The position numbers were made by a program, and so were the translations under genes. Shown here piece after piece: positions 1 to 8,307 of a stretch of 16,566 nucleotides of DNA; within the stretch, counting starts at the first letter, position 1; every line of letters begins with the position of its first letter. Source of the DNA: JAWLBW01 sp041687475. Lineage in GTDB: Bacteria; J088; JAWLBW01. The stretch lies in the NCBI GenBank assembly GCA_041687475.1, contig JAWLBW010000075.1, forward strand, positions 1-16,566, read 5' to 3'. The notes under the pieces were generated by a model. That model was not told the DNA's origin, made no database searches, and worked only from the letters and a program-made list of their open reading frames with translations.

Positions 1-2915
1 AGGCCGTTGGCCACCGGGCTGTCCCAGCTTCCGCCGAGCGCAAGGTTGACATCGGCAACCGCCGTCGCAAGCTCATTGTCGATGACCAGCAGGTCGTTGC
101 CGCGCAGGGTGAGATCGAGTTCCCGGGGCAGGAGTTCGGAAAGAGTTATGCTTCCTTCAACCGTGGCGCGACCATCGCCCGCGTCGGCGCGCAGCTCGCG
201 TACGGTAATGGTTTGTCGGTCGAGCAGGATGTCGGCCTGTATGTCGCCCAGGGTAATCCCGGCAGGCTTGACCACGACCTGCCCGTTGTCGACGGTAACC
301 CGACCGTCGATCTGCGGGTCGGGCACGGTTCCGGCAAGGTCGAGTCGCACGTTGATTTCTCCGGCGGCCACATCTACGTCTTCGGCAAACGCTTCCAGCA
401 GGCTGAGATCCAGGCTGTCGGCCACGATGAAGCCGCTCAGCGGCCGGTCGTCGAAACGGTCGTCGAGCGGAGCGAGACGCAGGTCTACCGGTACGCGCAC
501 GGTACCGGCAAGCACGCCGGCACGAGGTTCCTGCAGGCGCAGTTCGGCCTCGAGCCACCGGTCGTCGTACACGAAACTTGCCGTGAGAAACGACAATTCG
601 AAGGTGTCGAAGCGCGCCTCGGCCAGGGCGACGGTGCCCGACATGACGGGTCGGTCGAGCGTGCCGGCAATGCTGAGCGCGGCGTCGAGCTGGCCCGAAA
701 AGGCTTCGTCTCGACCGAGCACCTGCGCATAGGGAGCGAGCTGCAGACGGTTGACCTCGACGAGCAGGTCCTGACTTCCTTCAGGCGACACGGTGCCGCG
801 CACGGCTATGAATTGCTCGCCGCTCTGCAGATTCAATCCCTGAATGGTCAGCAATGTTCCGCTGTAGGCGAAGTTCAGCCGCCCCACGTTTCGCCAGCGC
901 TGCGTGCTGAGCGTGACGTCGAATTCGGAAAGGGACGCCTGAATGAGATCTGCATCGAAACTGTAGGTGCCGACGACCCGGTTCTCGACGCCTTCGCGCA
1001 CGGCGCCCACGTACAGCGTGCCCTCCTGGCCGGTTTCCGTCAGCGTCAGCGATACCGCGGCTTCGGCGTTCTCGAAGGCGATGGATGCCAGCGCCGGTTC
1101 GCCCATTTCGACGAATGCTTCGAGTGCGCCCAAGCGGCGCAAGACATCGAAATCTTCGAACGAAGCTTCAAGGGCAACCCGGCCGGCATTGACCTGTGGG
1201 GCCACCAGTTCGACGGCGCGCGCCGAAAGATTGCCCGACAGCGATTCCAGCGCCCCTTCGGCCTCGACTCTCACGAAGGCCGAACCTTCGAGGGTTCCCT
1301 CTTCCATCTGCAGAAGGGGAGTCAGGCGCCCGAGTTCCAGTACCCGGGCCAACAGCGTAACCTGACCGGGCCGGCCTTCGACAAGTGGAATATCGCCGCG
1401 TAGCCGGACGTCGACCATGTCGGTGGCCAGACTGCCTTCGTCAATGGAAAGGCGTGCCCCGCGCACGGCGAAAGGCAGCGTCGCGTGCGTGACGGCAATC
1501 GGTCCCACGCGCGAGGGAGCGACCTCGAGCCTGCCCCGGGCCTGCATGTCTTCCGGCGAAAAACCCGTGCCCGACGCAGAGAAGGCAAGGGTCAGGTCGG
1601 TGGCCCAGGGCAGTTCGGCCCAATGCGACAGGTTGAAATCCTTGAGTCGCACGTCGGCATCGAAGGTCTCGGTCTGCAGATCGGCTTTGCCGGAAACCTC
1701 GGCAAGCGCCTGCCGCAGGCGCAGCCCAAGACGGCCTGTGACCTGTCGGTTCTTCCACGTCAAGTCGGCGGCGAAGTCGCGTACGCGTTCACCCCGTACC
1801 ACCGAGCGGTCGCCGCGTACCCGTGCCCGTACCGCACGTTCGTCGAGACCGGCACGGGATGCGTCGACGGAAAATCGAAGCTCGAGCCGCGTGGGCTCCG
1901 AGGCCTGCCGCCCGAGAAGCGCGTCGAAGTCGAGTCGCTCTACGTTTCCCTCGGCCGTCAGGTCGGCGGCGGGCCAGTTTGGTTCGCAGGGGGCCGAAAA
2001 GGGAATGACGGCCGTTCCGCCGGCTTGAACGGCTCCCTGCGACGAAGCACCGCTGAACGTATATTCGAGTTCGGGCCAGACGCCCTCGACATTCAGTTCT
2101 ACCTCCCACGGCACGCGCAGCGCAGGAAGAAACGGTTGCACGTCGACGGGGGCAAGCGGCAGGGCCGACATGCGAAGGGTGACCGGCTCGCCCCTGCAGA
2201 GGCGGGTGGCCCCCACCACGCGCACCTCGCTGTCGGCCAGTTTGAGCCACAGCTCTTCGAGATCGACCGCGGGGGCCGCCCCGCTTACGTCAATCTGTAC
2301 CCGAGCGCGCATACCCTCGACCTCGACCTTGGGCTCGGAGACGCGGGCCTGCAGCTGTTCGACCCGGAGGTCGGCCAGCGGGCTTTCCCACATGCCGCCC
2401 GCTACCAGCCGGTCGACTTCGACGGTACGCACCTGGTCGGGAGCGACCAGCCGAATATGGGTGTCGTCGACCTCGAGCCTGTCGACCCGTATGGCCCACC
2501 GGTCGAGAAACGACGGCCCCTCGTCTTCGGGTTCACCTTCGGCGCCCATCGGTACGGAAGCCCGCAAGCCGACGATGCGCACGAGCTGCAGGTGAATGAG
2601 GCGGTCGCGCAGGGCGGCGGCCAGGTCGTAGTCGAGCAAGACGGTCGGCGCGGTGACCGTCAGCCCCGAGTCCATGCGTACCTCAAGCCCATGCAGCGAA
2701 AGAGAGCCGAACAACGTTCCGCCCACCCGATCCAGCGTAACCTGCCCGGGCATTCGTGCGTTGACCTCTTGCAAGGCGCGCTGCACCATGGCGTTTCGAA
2801 GGGGCGGCGTCTGCAGCGCGACCATGAAGAGCGCTGCCACAACAAGCACGAGCGCGACGAAGCCGCCCAACGTCAGCCCAATCGCCTTCAGCCCTGTCTG
2901 CAGCAGTCGTGCCAT
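1..2915 (-). CDS. tamB: TamB-like translocation/assembly module protein (partial, C-terminus outside window)
   Basis: The reading frame starts at ATG 2915..2913 and stays open to the left edge, giving 971 codons without a stop. Residues 11-33 form one hydrophobic segment typical of the TamB inner-membrane anchor, followed by an N-terminal block (TPPLRNAMVQRAL, then VGGTLFGSLSLHGLEVR) characteristic of AsmA/TamB proteins. The remainder is a long run of short beta-strand repeats of the kind 'GTVRVPVDLRL' and 'GEINVRLDLAGTV', which builds the periplasm-spanning beta-taco groove. TamB proteins work with an Omp85 partner and are implicated in outer-membrane protein insertion and anterograde phospholipid transport. 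The start codon overlaps the stop of the upstream Omp85 gene (TGATG), so the two are probably translationally coupled. The family-defining C-terminal DUF490 domain would lie beyond position 1, so the exact subfamily (TamB or another AsmA-like protein) is inferred mainly from N-terminal features and the partner. Confidence 0.88.
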   Translation of the reverse strand, partial: MARLLQTGLKAIGLTLGGFVALVLVVAALFMVALQTPPLRNAMVQRALQEVNARMPGQVTLDRVGGTLFGSLSLHGLEVRMDSGLTVTAPTVLLDYDLAAALRDRLIHLQLVRIVGLRASVPMGAEGEPEDEGPSFLDRWAIRVDRLEVDDTHIRLVAPDQVRTVEVDRLVAGGMWESPLADLRVEQLQARVSEPKVEVEGMRARVQIDVSGAAPAVDLEELWLKLADSEVRVVGATRLCRGEPVTLRMSALPLAPVDVQPFLPALRVPWEVELNVEGVWPELEYTFSGASSQGAVQAGGTAVIPFSAPCEPNWPAADLTAEGNVERLDFDALLGRQASEPTRLELRFSVDASRAGLDERAVRARVRGDRSVVRGERVRDFAADLTWKNRQVTGRLGLRLRQALAEVSGKADLQTETFDADVRLKDFNLSHWAELPWATDLTLAFSASGTGFSPEDMQARGRLEVAPSRVGPIAVTHATLPFAVRGARLSIDEGSLATDMVDVRLRGDIPLVEGRPGQVTLLARVLELGRLTPLLQMEEGTLEGSAFVRVEAEGALESLSGNLSARAVELVAPQVNAGRVALEASFEDFDVLRRLGALEAFVEMGEPALASIAFENAEAAVSLTLTETGQEGTLYVGAVREGVENRVVGTYSFDADLIQASLSEFDVTLSTQRWRNVGRLNFAYSGTLLTIQGLNLQSGEQFIAVRGTVSPEGSQDLLVEVNRLQLAPYAQVLGRDEAFSGQLDAALSIAGTLDRPVMSGTVALAEARFDTFELSFLTASFVYDDRWLEAELRLQEPRAGVLAGTVRVPVDLRLAPLDDRFDDRPLSGFIVADSLDLSLLEAFAEDVDVAAGEINVRLDLAGTVPDPQIDGRVTVDNGQVVVKPAGITLGDIQADILLDRQTITVRELRADAGDGRATVEGSITLSELLPRELDLTLRGNDLLVIDNELATAVADVNLALGGSWDSPVANG

Positions 2916-4783
2916 CAGAAAGCCTGCCCGATGCTCAGATGAATGCGGAATTTGGGCTCGTCGACACGGGGCTGAAGCGGAATACCCAAGTCGACCCGAA
3001 GCAGCCCCACAATGGTACTGGCCCGATAGCCCGGACCCACGCCCCATCGCACCTGGTTGGGCTCCCACGAATAGGGGGCGAGCCCTACCATGCCCATGTC
3101 GACGAAGGCCGCCACCCACTGTTGCCCCGAAAACCGGTAGCGCAACTCATTGGTGGCCTCGAACAGGGTCAGCCCCCCGATGGCGGGTCCCAGGCGATCA
3201 CGGCGATAGCCCCGCACGCTCTCGTCTCCGCCCGAATAGAACTTGTCGTACAGCGGTACCCGACTCGCGCCCACCGCCTCTGCCGCCCCCACGGTCAGGC
3301 CGACCAGGTACACCCAGCGTCGAATCGGGCTGAAATACTGGTGGGTTTCGGCCTGCCAGCGATAGAACGAAAAGGCGCCGCCGAAGATCGTGCCGGCAAG
3401 CTGCCCCTGTACCCGGGTCAGGTTGCCCCGTGTCGGCGCCAGAAGTGAATCGACGCTCACGTACTCGGCGCCGGCAATGGGCCCCGAAAGCAGGCCGGGG
3501 TCGACACTCTCGCGGCCCTCGAGCGGAATGCCCCCGGTCACATCGAAGGCCCGACTGTATTCCAACGAGTAGCCGCCGTACACGTTGATGCGCCGCCCGA
3601 TACGGCGGTTCAAACGCGGCGTAAGCCGGTATCGTTCGAAGCTGTAAGCGTCAATGACCCGCTCGCGCCAGTATTCGGCCGTGAGGCTGAAACTGTTGGC
3701 GGAATCGAAAATGTAGGGCTGAAGAAAGGTGACTTCGGCGGTTTGAATCAGAAAGGAAGCGCGCACGTTCGCCAGCAGGCGCCGACCGTCACCCAGGAAG
3801 TTGTAGTGATCGTATCTGGCCTGGGCGCGCACGTATTCATCGGTGCTGTAGCCCACGCCCGTGCGAAACGACTGCGACGGGCCTTCGCTCACACTGACCT
3901 CAATGGGCATGGGGCTGGTTGCACCATCGGGGTACCGGGGCTGAATGCGTACGACCCGGAACAGGTTCAGCCCATACAGGTCTTCAATCGTGTTTTCGAC
4001 CAGCCTTTCGCTGTACCAGCTACCCTCGCGCCACTTGAGCTCGCGCAGCACCACGTCGCGCGACACCCCGTTCAACCCGGTAACGGTGACCGCTCCGAAC
4101 CGCACGCGCGGACCGTCGAAGACCGTGTAGGTCACGTGGGCGTCGTAGCGTTCGGGTATGACGAATGCGTTCGGGGTTACCGTGGCCCCGTAGTAGCCGT
4201 TGTTGCGCAGCGCACGCTCGATGGCCCCCGCGGCCGACAGGTAATTCTGCTCGGAAAACAGATCGCCCTCGGCCAACGGATTCGCCCGCTCGACAGCCTC
4301 GAGTTCGGCCGTGGTGGCCTCGGGGTATACGATGTCGGCCACCCGGGTGACGGTGGTCGGCCTGCCTTCTTCCACATGAAAGCTGATGTCTACGAACCCG
4401 TGCTCGCGCGGTGTAACGACGATTCGTGTAGCGCGTGCGTCGTAGTAGCCCGCCCGTTTGTACATGTTCTCGATGCGACGGGCGTCATCCTGCAACTCAC
4501 CGCGCTTTACCCGCGTCGGTTCGCCCCAGACCGACCAGGGGCGCGGCGAAACGGCCATGCGCTCGAGCAGCTCGCTCTTTTCAAGAACCTTGACGCCCTC
4601 GAAGAAAACCCGGCCTGCATACGGCGGGTCGGCGTCGGACAGCCACATGGCGCCGTCGATGGGCGTGGGCTCGCCGTTACCCTGACTCAGGCCGGGCTGC
4701 GCTGCAACAGCGAGGTATAGCGCCGACGTACAAGCCACAAGGCAAGCACGGGCAACAGGGCCCGCAGCACGGCGGCTTCCCAC
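2915..4783 (-). CDS. tamA: Outer-membrane Omp85 family protein, TamA-type
   Basis: With a GTG start at 4783..4781 the product is 622 residues, close to E. coli TamA (about 577). Residues 1-31 form a plausible signal peptide (MGSRRAAG followed by ACLVACTSALYLAVAA). Three POTRA-like units follow, at roughly 56-140, 141-225 and 226-302; the third has GAVTVTGLNGV and ends in VSVSEGP. The rest is a 16-strand-type barrel. It carries the Omp85 L6 loop signature VRGYR (residues 523-527) and ends in the aromatic-terminated beta-signal IHLSIGQAF. TamA proteins pair with TamB across the envelope, and tamB follows directly with a one-base overlap. The start is uncertain: the frame is open upstream to 5437, but that part is Arg/Pro/Gly-rich and overlaps a better gene. 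A second GTG at 4738..4736 would give a shorter signal peptide. No good ribosome-binding site was seen before either GTG, consistent with coupling to the upstream gene. BamA is the alternative family, but three POTRAs and the tamB neighbour favour TamA. Confidence 0.88.
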   Translation of the reverse strand: MGSRRAAGPVARACLVACTSALYLAVAAQPGLSQGNGEPTPIDGAMWLSDADPPYAGRVFFEGVKVLEKSELLERMAVSPRPWSVWGEPTRVKRGELQDDARRIENMYKRAGYYDARATRIVVTPREHGFVDISFHVEEGRPTTVTRVADIVYPEATTAELEAVERANPLAEGDLFSEQNYLSAAGAIERALRNNGYYGATVTPNAFVIPERYDAHVTYTVFDGPRVRFGAVTVTGLNGVSRDVVLRELKWREGSWYSERLVENTIEDLYGLNLFRVVRIQPRYPDGATSPMPIEVSVSEGPSQSFRTGVGYSTDEYVRAQARYDHYNFLGDGRRLLANVRASFLIQTAEVTFLQPYIFDSANSFSLTAEYWRERVIDAYSFERYRLTPRLNRRIGRRINVYGGYSLEYSRAFDVTGGIPLEGRESVDPGLLSGPIAGAEYVSVDSLLAPTRGNLTRVQGQLAGTIFGGAFSFYRWQAETHQYFSPIRRWVYLVGLTVGAAEAVGASRVPLYDKFYSGGDESVRGYRRDRLGPAIGGLTLFEATNELRYRFSGQQWVAAFVDMGMVGLAPYSWEPNQVRWGVGPGYRASTIVGLLRVDLGIPLQPRVDEPKFRIHLSIGQAF

Positions 4784-5145
4784 CCCGTCGTCATCGGCGG
4801 TTCGAGGGGTCCGTAGTTGTCGGCCAGCCGTCGAGACAGCACCAGAAGAAAGACGCCCCCACCCGCGCAGAGCGCGATGAAGCCGCCCCAGAGAGAAAAC
4901 CGCGACGAAAGCCACCAGCATGAGCCCGAAGCCTGTCGCACGATATAATAGGCCCCCCCGGCCAGAGCGACATCGTTCAACAGGGCGCTGGCCCGGTATA
5001 CCAGGACGGCTTCGCCCCATTCGTGCACACCGCCGCGCACATGCATGGCAGCTGCCTCGAAGACCAGAAAGAAAAGTAGACTCGCAACCACATAGCCGAC
5101 GGCCGGATGGGCCCGCTCGGCACGCTGCCCGCTCTGTACACCCAT
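4687..5145 (-). CDS. Small four-helix integral membrane protein of unknown function
   Basis: This 152-residue protein starts at ATG 5145..5143. It has four hydrophobic segments at about 15-36 (VGYVVASLLFFLVFEAAA), 47-69, 85-104 (WGGFIALCAGGGVFLLVL) and 123-140 (EAAVLRALLPVLALWLV). Short Arg-rich turns and the tail (VRRRYTSLLQRS) suggest a cytoplasmic C-terminus under the positive-inside rule. I do not recognise a family. The hydrophobic pattern argues that it is the real gene here, rather than the overlapping Arg/Gly/Pro-rich frame that extends tamA upstream. Its 3' end overlaps the proposed tamA start by 97 bases, so it is probably first in a three-gene envelope operon. A role linked to the Tam pair is inferred from position only. 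Confidence 0.65.
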   Translation of the reverse strand: MGVQSGQRAERAHPAVGYVVASLLFFLVFEAAAMHVRGGVHEWGEAVLVYRASALLNDVALAGGAYYIVRQASGSCWWLSSRFSLWGGFIALCAGGGVFLLVLSRRLADNYGPLEPPMTTGWEAAVLRALLPVLALWLVRRRYTSLLQRSPA

Positions 5146-5497
5146 ATGGTCTACCGTAACCCATGCGGGTCATCAGGCCGGGAGTACGGGTGACGGCCGG
5201 GCGGGCCCCGTCGTAATGAACGGAATAAGGCAAAGCGAATCGTTCCAGCGAGGGTTCGGCCCGGGTTTCAGCGTACGCATCCGGGCGACGGCCGGCGTGC
5301 ACGGGGGCCGGACAGGAACCGGGCGCCTGCCTCCAGTATATAACAAGGAACCGACCTGCAAAGGGCATACCGCTCAGGAGGGCGAATCGGCCCCGGCTTC
5401 CCCGAGTATCGGGTATTGATCGCACGAGGTCCCGCATACCGGGCCCATTCGCATCGACCGGCTTTCGCGTGGTACACTCAGGAACTTCGAAACCGGC
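5146..5497. other. Divergent intergenic region between the tam cluster and the hybrid nuclease gene
   Basis: This stretch of 352 bases separates two divergently read gene groups. It holds the candidate leftward promoter at 5335-5362. Just before the nuclease it holds a lone rightward -10-like TACACT (5473-5478) without a convincing -35. Frames that cross it have Arg/Pro/Gly-biased composition and no domain pattern. I see no RNA gene or riboswitch fold in it. Confidence 0.5.
5335..5362 (-). promoter_or_regulatory. Candidate sigma70-type promoter for the membrane protein-tamA-tamB cluster
   Basis: Reading leftward, TTTGCA (5362..5357) is followed after 16 bases by TATACT (5340..5335), a near-consensus -10 element in an otherwise GC-rich stretch. 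Transcription would begin near 5328, leaving a leader of roughly 180 bases before the ATG at 5145. The long leader and the imperfect -35 keep this tentative. Confidence 0.4.
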
Positions 5498-7384
5498 ATG
5501 TCAGGCACCGTACAACAGCGACTGCGCGACTTTCTGGCCGCCCGCGACGGCGAAGCCGAGCTGTTGGCGCTGGCCGAACACGCCTTTGCGGCCCGCCTCT
5601 CGCCGGTTCTCGCCAGACGCCTGTTGACGACCGCCCTTCCCGACGAAATTCAGTTTCAGGGCGACCGCGTCATCTGGCTCGCGCCGGCCTCGGCAACCGA
5701 CAGCCTGCATGACACCACCTTCGTGGTCGTCGACCTTGAAACAACCGGCACCCAACCGGGGCAGGCCGAAATAATCGAGGTCGGCGCCGTCGTGGTACGC
5801 GATTGGCGCATTCAGGGCGAACATCACTGGCTGGTGAAACCTTCGCGCCCCATTCCGCCTTTCATACGGGGCCTTACCGGCATCGACGATTCCATGGTCG
5901 CCGACGCGCCCCCCTTCGCCGACATCGCGAAGGACGTGCACGGTCTGTTCGGCGGCGCCGTTCCGGTGGCGCACAACGCCGCCTTCGACTGCGGTTTTCT
6001 CGATGCGGCCTTTCGCCCGCTGGGGTTGCCCGAAATCGGCCGCGACCGCCTGTGCACCATCAAGCTCGCACGCAATTTTGCCCCCGGCGCCCGCTACTCG
6101 CTCGACGTCGTGGCCGAAAGACTCGGCGTTACCACCCACAACCGGCACAGAGCCCTCGGCGACGCACGCGCCACGGCCGAAGTGCTCATCGAACTGCTGC
6201 GTCGGGCCGAATCGCAGGGTATTACCTCGGTAAAGGCGCTGCGCAACTTCCGAAAACCCAGGGGACGCGGCGCCGAAACCCGCAGCGCCGTGGGCCCCGA
6301 ACGCGTACGCAACCTTCCGCCCCAACCCGGTATTTACCGCTTCCGCAACGGCGAAGGCGAGGTCATTTACGTCGGCAAGGCCAAAAGCCTGCGCCAACGA
6401 CTGGGCAGCTACTTCGTCGGCTCGCCCCGCGGCAAGGTCAACCGCATGCTGGCCGAAGTTGCCGACTTCGACTACACCGTGGTGGGCTCGGAACTCGAAG
6501 CCCTGCTCGAAGAGGCCCGCGAGATTCGCTTGCGTCAGCCCCGGTACAACCACCAGCTGCGCAGCTGGGCGAACTACTTCTACCTGTATTGGAACCCGAA
6601 TGAGGCCTTTCCGCGACTGCGACTGTCACGCGACCACGCACTGCCTGCCGACGTCGAGGCCTTCGGTCCGTTCCGCTTTACCATGGGTGGCCGATATGAG
6701 TTGAAGGCCCTGCGGGAAACCTTCGGGCTTCGCAATTGCCGGGGCACGCTGCGGCCCTCGCCCACCCAGTCGCCCTGCATCGAATACGGCATGAAACGCT
6801 GCGGCGCCCCCTGCGCCGAACTCGAAGACGCCGCCGCCTACGAAGACCGCATCGCCCGGCTGCGACACTTCCTGTCGGGCGACCCCGACCTGCTGCGCGA
6901 CATGCGAACGGCCATTGCCCGGGCGGCGGGCGACGAAAACTTCGAACGGGCCGCGTCCCTGCGCGATCGCTATCGCATATTGACCGCCCTGCATCAGGCC
7001 GTACGCCGCGAGGGCGCCTCGACCATCGCAGGCGATCGATTGCTCGTTCTGCCCGCGGCCGAGGAAGCCCTCGTGCGCCTGTATCTGCTGCGCCGCGGCC
7101 GGGCCGTCGTAAGCGTGCGCGTCGATGCCCGGTCGACCGACTTCAGGCCCCACCTCGAACGGCTGTTGACGCAGGTCATGCAGGGCAGACCGGCCGAAAT
7201 GGAAGATGCCCGAATAGCCGAAAGCTGGCTGCGCCGCAAGAGCACCCTGCCCCACCTGCGGGTCGCCGACCACCCCGACACCGGCTCGCTGTGCGAAGGT
7301 GTGCGTCAACTCGTGGCCGAAGGAGACTGGCGCCGCTTCCGGACTCTCGACGAGACCGCTGAAGACGAAGCCGAGGGCGTCTGA
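5498..7384 (+). CDS. DEDDh exonuclease fused to UvrC-type GIY-YIG nuclease
   Basis: The product has 628 residues. After an N-terminal helical segment of about 70 residues comes a DnaQ-like DEDDh 3'-5' exonuclease at 74-235. It has all five expected residues: D79 and E81 in VDLETTG, D164 in HNAAFD, and H217 and D222 in HRALGDA. A GIY-YIG domain follows at about 271-352 (PGIY 277-280, YVGKAKSLRQR 291-301, E339, PRYN 348-351). Next are four cysteines (C414, C427, C435, C439) spaced like the Fe-S-type cysteine motif of UvrC, and a UVR motif at about 479-500 (ENFERAASLRDRY). The UvrC C-terminal RNase H-like nuclease and helix-hairpin-helix region are absent. About 110 residues of unassigned sequence end the protein. 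Such fusions are known in mycobacteria and other bacteria and are presumed to act in DNA repair, nicking damaged DNA and trimming from the nick. The start ATG follows no strong ribosome-binding site. The gene stands alone. Confidence 0.93.
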   Translation: MSGTVQQRLRDFLAARDGEAELLALAEHAFAARLSPVLARRLLTTALPDEIQFQGDRVIWLAPASATDSLHDTTFVVVDLETTGTQPGQAEIIEVGAVVVRDWRIQGEHHWLVKPSRPIPPFIRGLTGIDDSMVADAPPFADIAKDVHGLFGGAVPVAHNAAFDCGFLDAAFRPLGLPEIGRDRLCTIKLARNFAPGARYSLDVVAERLGVTTHNRHRALGDARATAEVLIELLRRAESQGITSVKALRNFRKPRGRGAETRSAVGPERVRNLPPQPGIYRFRNGEGEVIYVGKAKSLRQRLGSYFVGSPRGKVNRMLAEVADFDYTVVGSELEALLEEAREIRLRQPRYNHQLRSWANYFYLYWNPNEAFPRLRLSRDHALPADVEAFGPFRFTMGGRYELKALRETFGLRNCRGTLRPSPTQSPCIEYGMKRCGAPCAELEDAAAYEDRIARLRHFLSGDPDLLRDMRTAIARAAGDENFERAASLRDRYRILTALHQAVRREGASTIAGDRLLVLPAAEEALVRLYLLRRGRAVVSVRVDARSTDFRPHLERLLTQVMQGRPAEMEDARIAESWLRRKSTLPHLRVADHPDTGSLCEGVRQLVAEGDWRRFRTLDETAEDEAEGV

Positions 7385-7400
7385 GTCCGCCCCCGGGGAG

Positions 7401-7439
7401 TCCGGATGCAGGTTTCAGCTTAAATCCGGATACAGGCTT
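7401..7439. repeat. Short imperfect direct repeat between convergent genes
   Basis: TCCGGATGCAGGTTT at 7401-7415 recurs as TCCGGATACAGGCTT at 7425-7439, with 13 of 15 bases identical. It fills most of the 58-base gap between the stop codons of the nuclease and hydrolase genes. No T-rich hairpin terminator is obvious in this gap. Confidence 0.6.
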
Positions 7440-7442
7440 ACG

Positions 7443-8249
7443 TTACGGCTCGCGGCGCAGATTCCGCTCGAGAAATGCCTGCAGACGACCGGCAACGCCG
7501 AGCACCGACGGGTCGGCGCCAGCCGAAGGAGCGAACAACCACTCCTTCGGGGCTTCGGCGGCATCGAACAATCTACGTACGTCGTCGACCGAGGCAAAGC
7601 TTTCGCGCCCCGGCGCCATTACCAGAAGGGGCGTGCCCCGCAGCCGCTGAAGAGGCTCGCGCAGCCGATCGATTCCGGGGGGAAGCGAGTCTGCCTCCAC
7701 CCGTACGCCCTGCGCCCGCATCCACAGCTTCCGCAAAAGCCCCGGAGGCTCGGATGGTTCGTGGGTACCGGCCGGAGGAATGCCGGCCCCGTAAACGGCA
7801 ACGGCGTCGATCTCACCTTCGCCGTGAGCCCGCGCCAGACCGGCAGCCGCCCGCAGGGTGGCGCGAGCGCCGCTTCCGATGCCCACAAGCCCCAGGGAAC
7901 GTCGGCCGTAGCGCTCCATCAGCGATGCGCCCACGGCAGCCAGGTCGTCGGCATCGCTGCCCCCGAGATCATACAAGCCCCCTGAGCGTCCGGTGCCGCG
8001 CCGGCTCCACGTCACGACGGCGTAGCCCCGTCGATAGAGCTGCTCACCGAGCTTTTCGACGGCGCGACTGCCGACGCCATCATGGCCGTGGCCGGTCAGA
8101 ACGACCATGGGCGCCCGGCGATCCGGCCAGTCGTACACAACCGTTTCCAGCATGACGCCGTCGGCGGTTTCGACCTGCAAGGCGGTTCGCTCGCCGCTCT
8201 CGGGCACCGAGAAGGCGAGCAGAAGCGAAAGAACCTGCGCGAACCCCAT
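7443..8249 (-). CDS. Alpha/beta-hydrolase fold protein with degenerate catalytic triad
   Basis: The product has 268 residues and starts at ATG 8249..8247 behind a G-rich GGGGGTGG motif. The first 15 residues are hydrophobic and may be a weak signal peptide or anchor. The core looks like a serine hydrolase of the dienelactone hydrolase/peptidase S9-like group: strand MVVLTGHGHDG (48-58, oxyanion region), then WSRRGTGRSGG (81-91), equivalent to the usual D-RGxGxS segment. The nucleophile elbow is LVGIGSGARA with S126, but two residues before the Ser is Ile, not Gly, so GxSxG is broken. The strand that normally precedes the catalytic acid is PLLVMAPGRESF (207-218). No histidine occurs after H163, so the expected C-terminal catalytic His is missing. 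It may be a pseudoenzyme or a divergent esterase. It is followed leftward by a convergent gene and lies 58 bases downstream of panE, possibly in one transcript. Confidence 0.75.
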   Translation of the reverse strand: MGFAQVLSLLLAFSVPESGERTALQVETADGVMLETVVYDWPDRRAPMVVLTGHGHDGVGSRAVEKLGEQLYRRGYAVVTWSRRGTGRSGGLYDLGGSDADDLAAVGASLMERYGRRSLGLVGIGSGARATLRAAAGLARAHGEGEIDAVAVYGAGIPPAGTHEPSEPPGLLRKLWMRAQGVRVEADSLPPGIDRLREPLQRLRGTPLLVMAPGRESFASVDDVRRLFDAAEAPKEWLFAPSAGADPSVLGVAGRLQAFLERNLRREP

Positions 8250-8307
8250 TCCACCCCCGAAAGATCAAGCGCTCTCTCTTCAGGCTAGGGTCATCGCGCC
8301 CCGCATG

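Noticed and set aside
213..2942. Two long rightward frames opposite tamB (213-1403 and 1485-2942)
   Set aside because: They run antisense to a clear TamB reading frame, have no domain pattern, and are the kind of open frame that GC-rich codon bias produces on the opposite strand.
3743..4720. Rightward 325-residue frame opposite tamA
   Set aside because: Antisense to POTRA and barrel coding sequence with clear motifs. It shows no recognisable domain of its own.
4944..4949. TATAAT hexamer on the plus strand
   Set aside because: It lies inside the four-helix membrane protein gene with no rightward gene to serve and no matching -35.
4784..5437. Upstream extension of the tamA frame to an 840-residue protein
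   Set aside because: The extra 218 residues are Arg/Gly/Pro/Cys-rich without a signal peptide at the N-terminus, overlap a better membrane-protein gene and would bury the signal peptide in mid-protein.
5501..6553. Leftward 350-residue frame opposite the hybrid nuclease
   Set aside because: It mirrors well-conserved DEDDh and GIY-YIG coding sequence on the other strand and carries no family motif.
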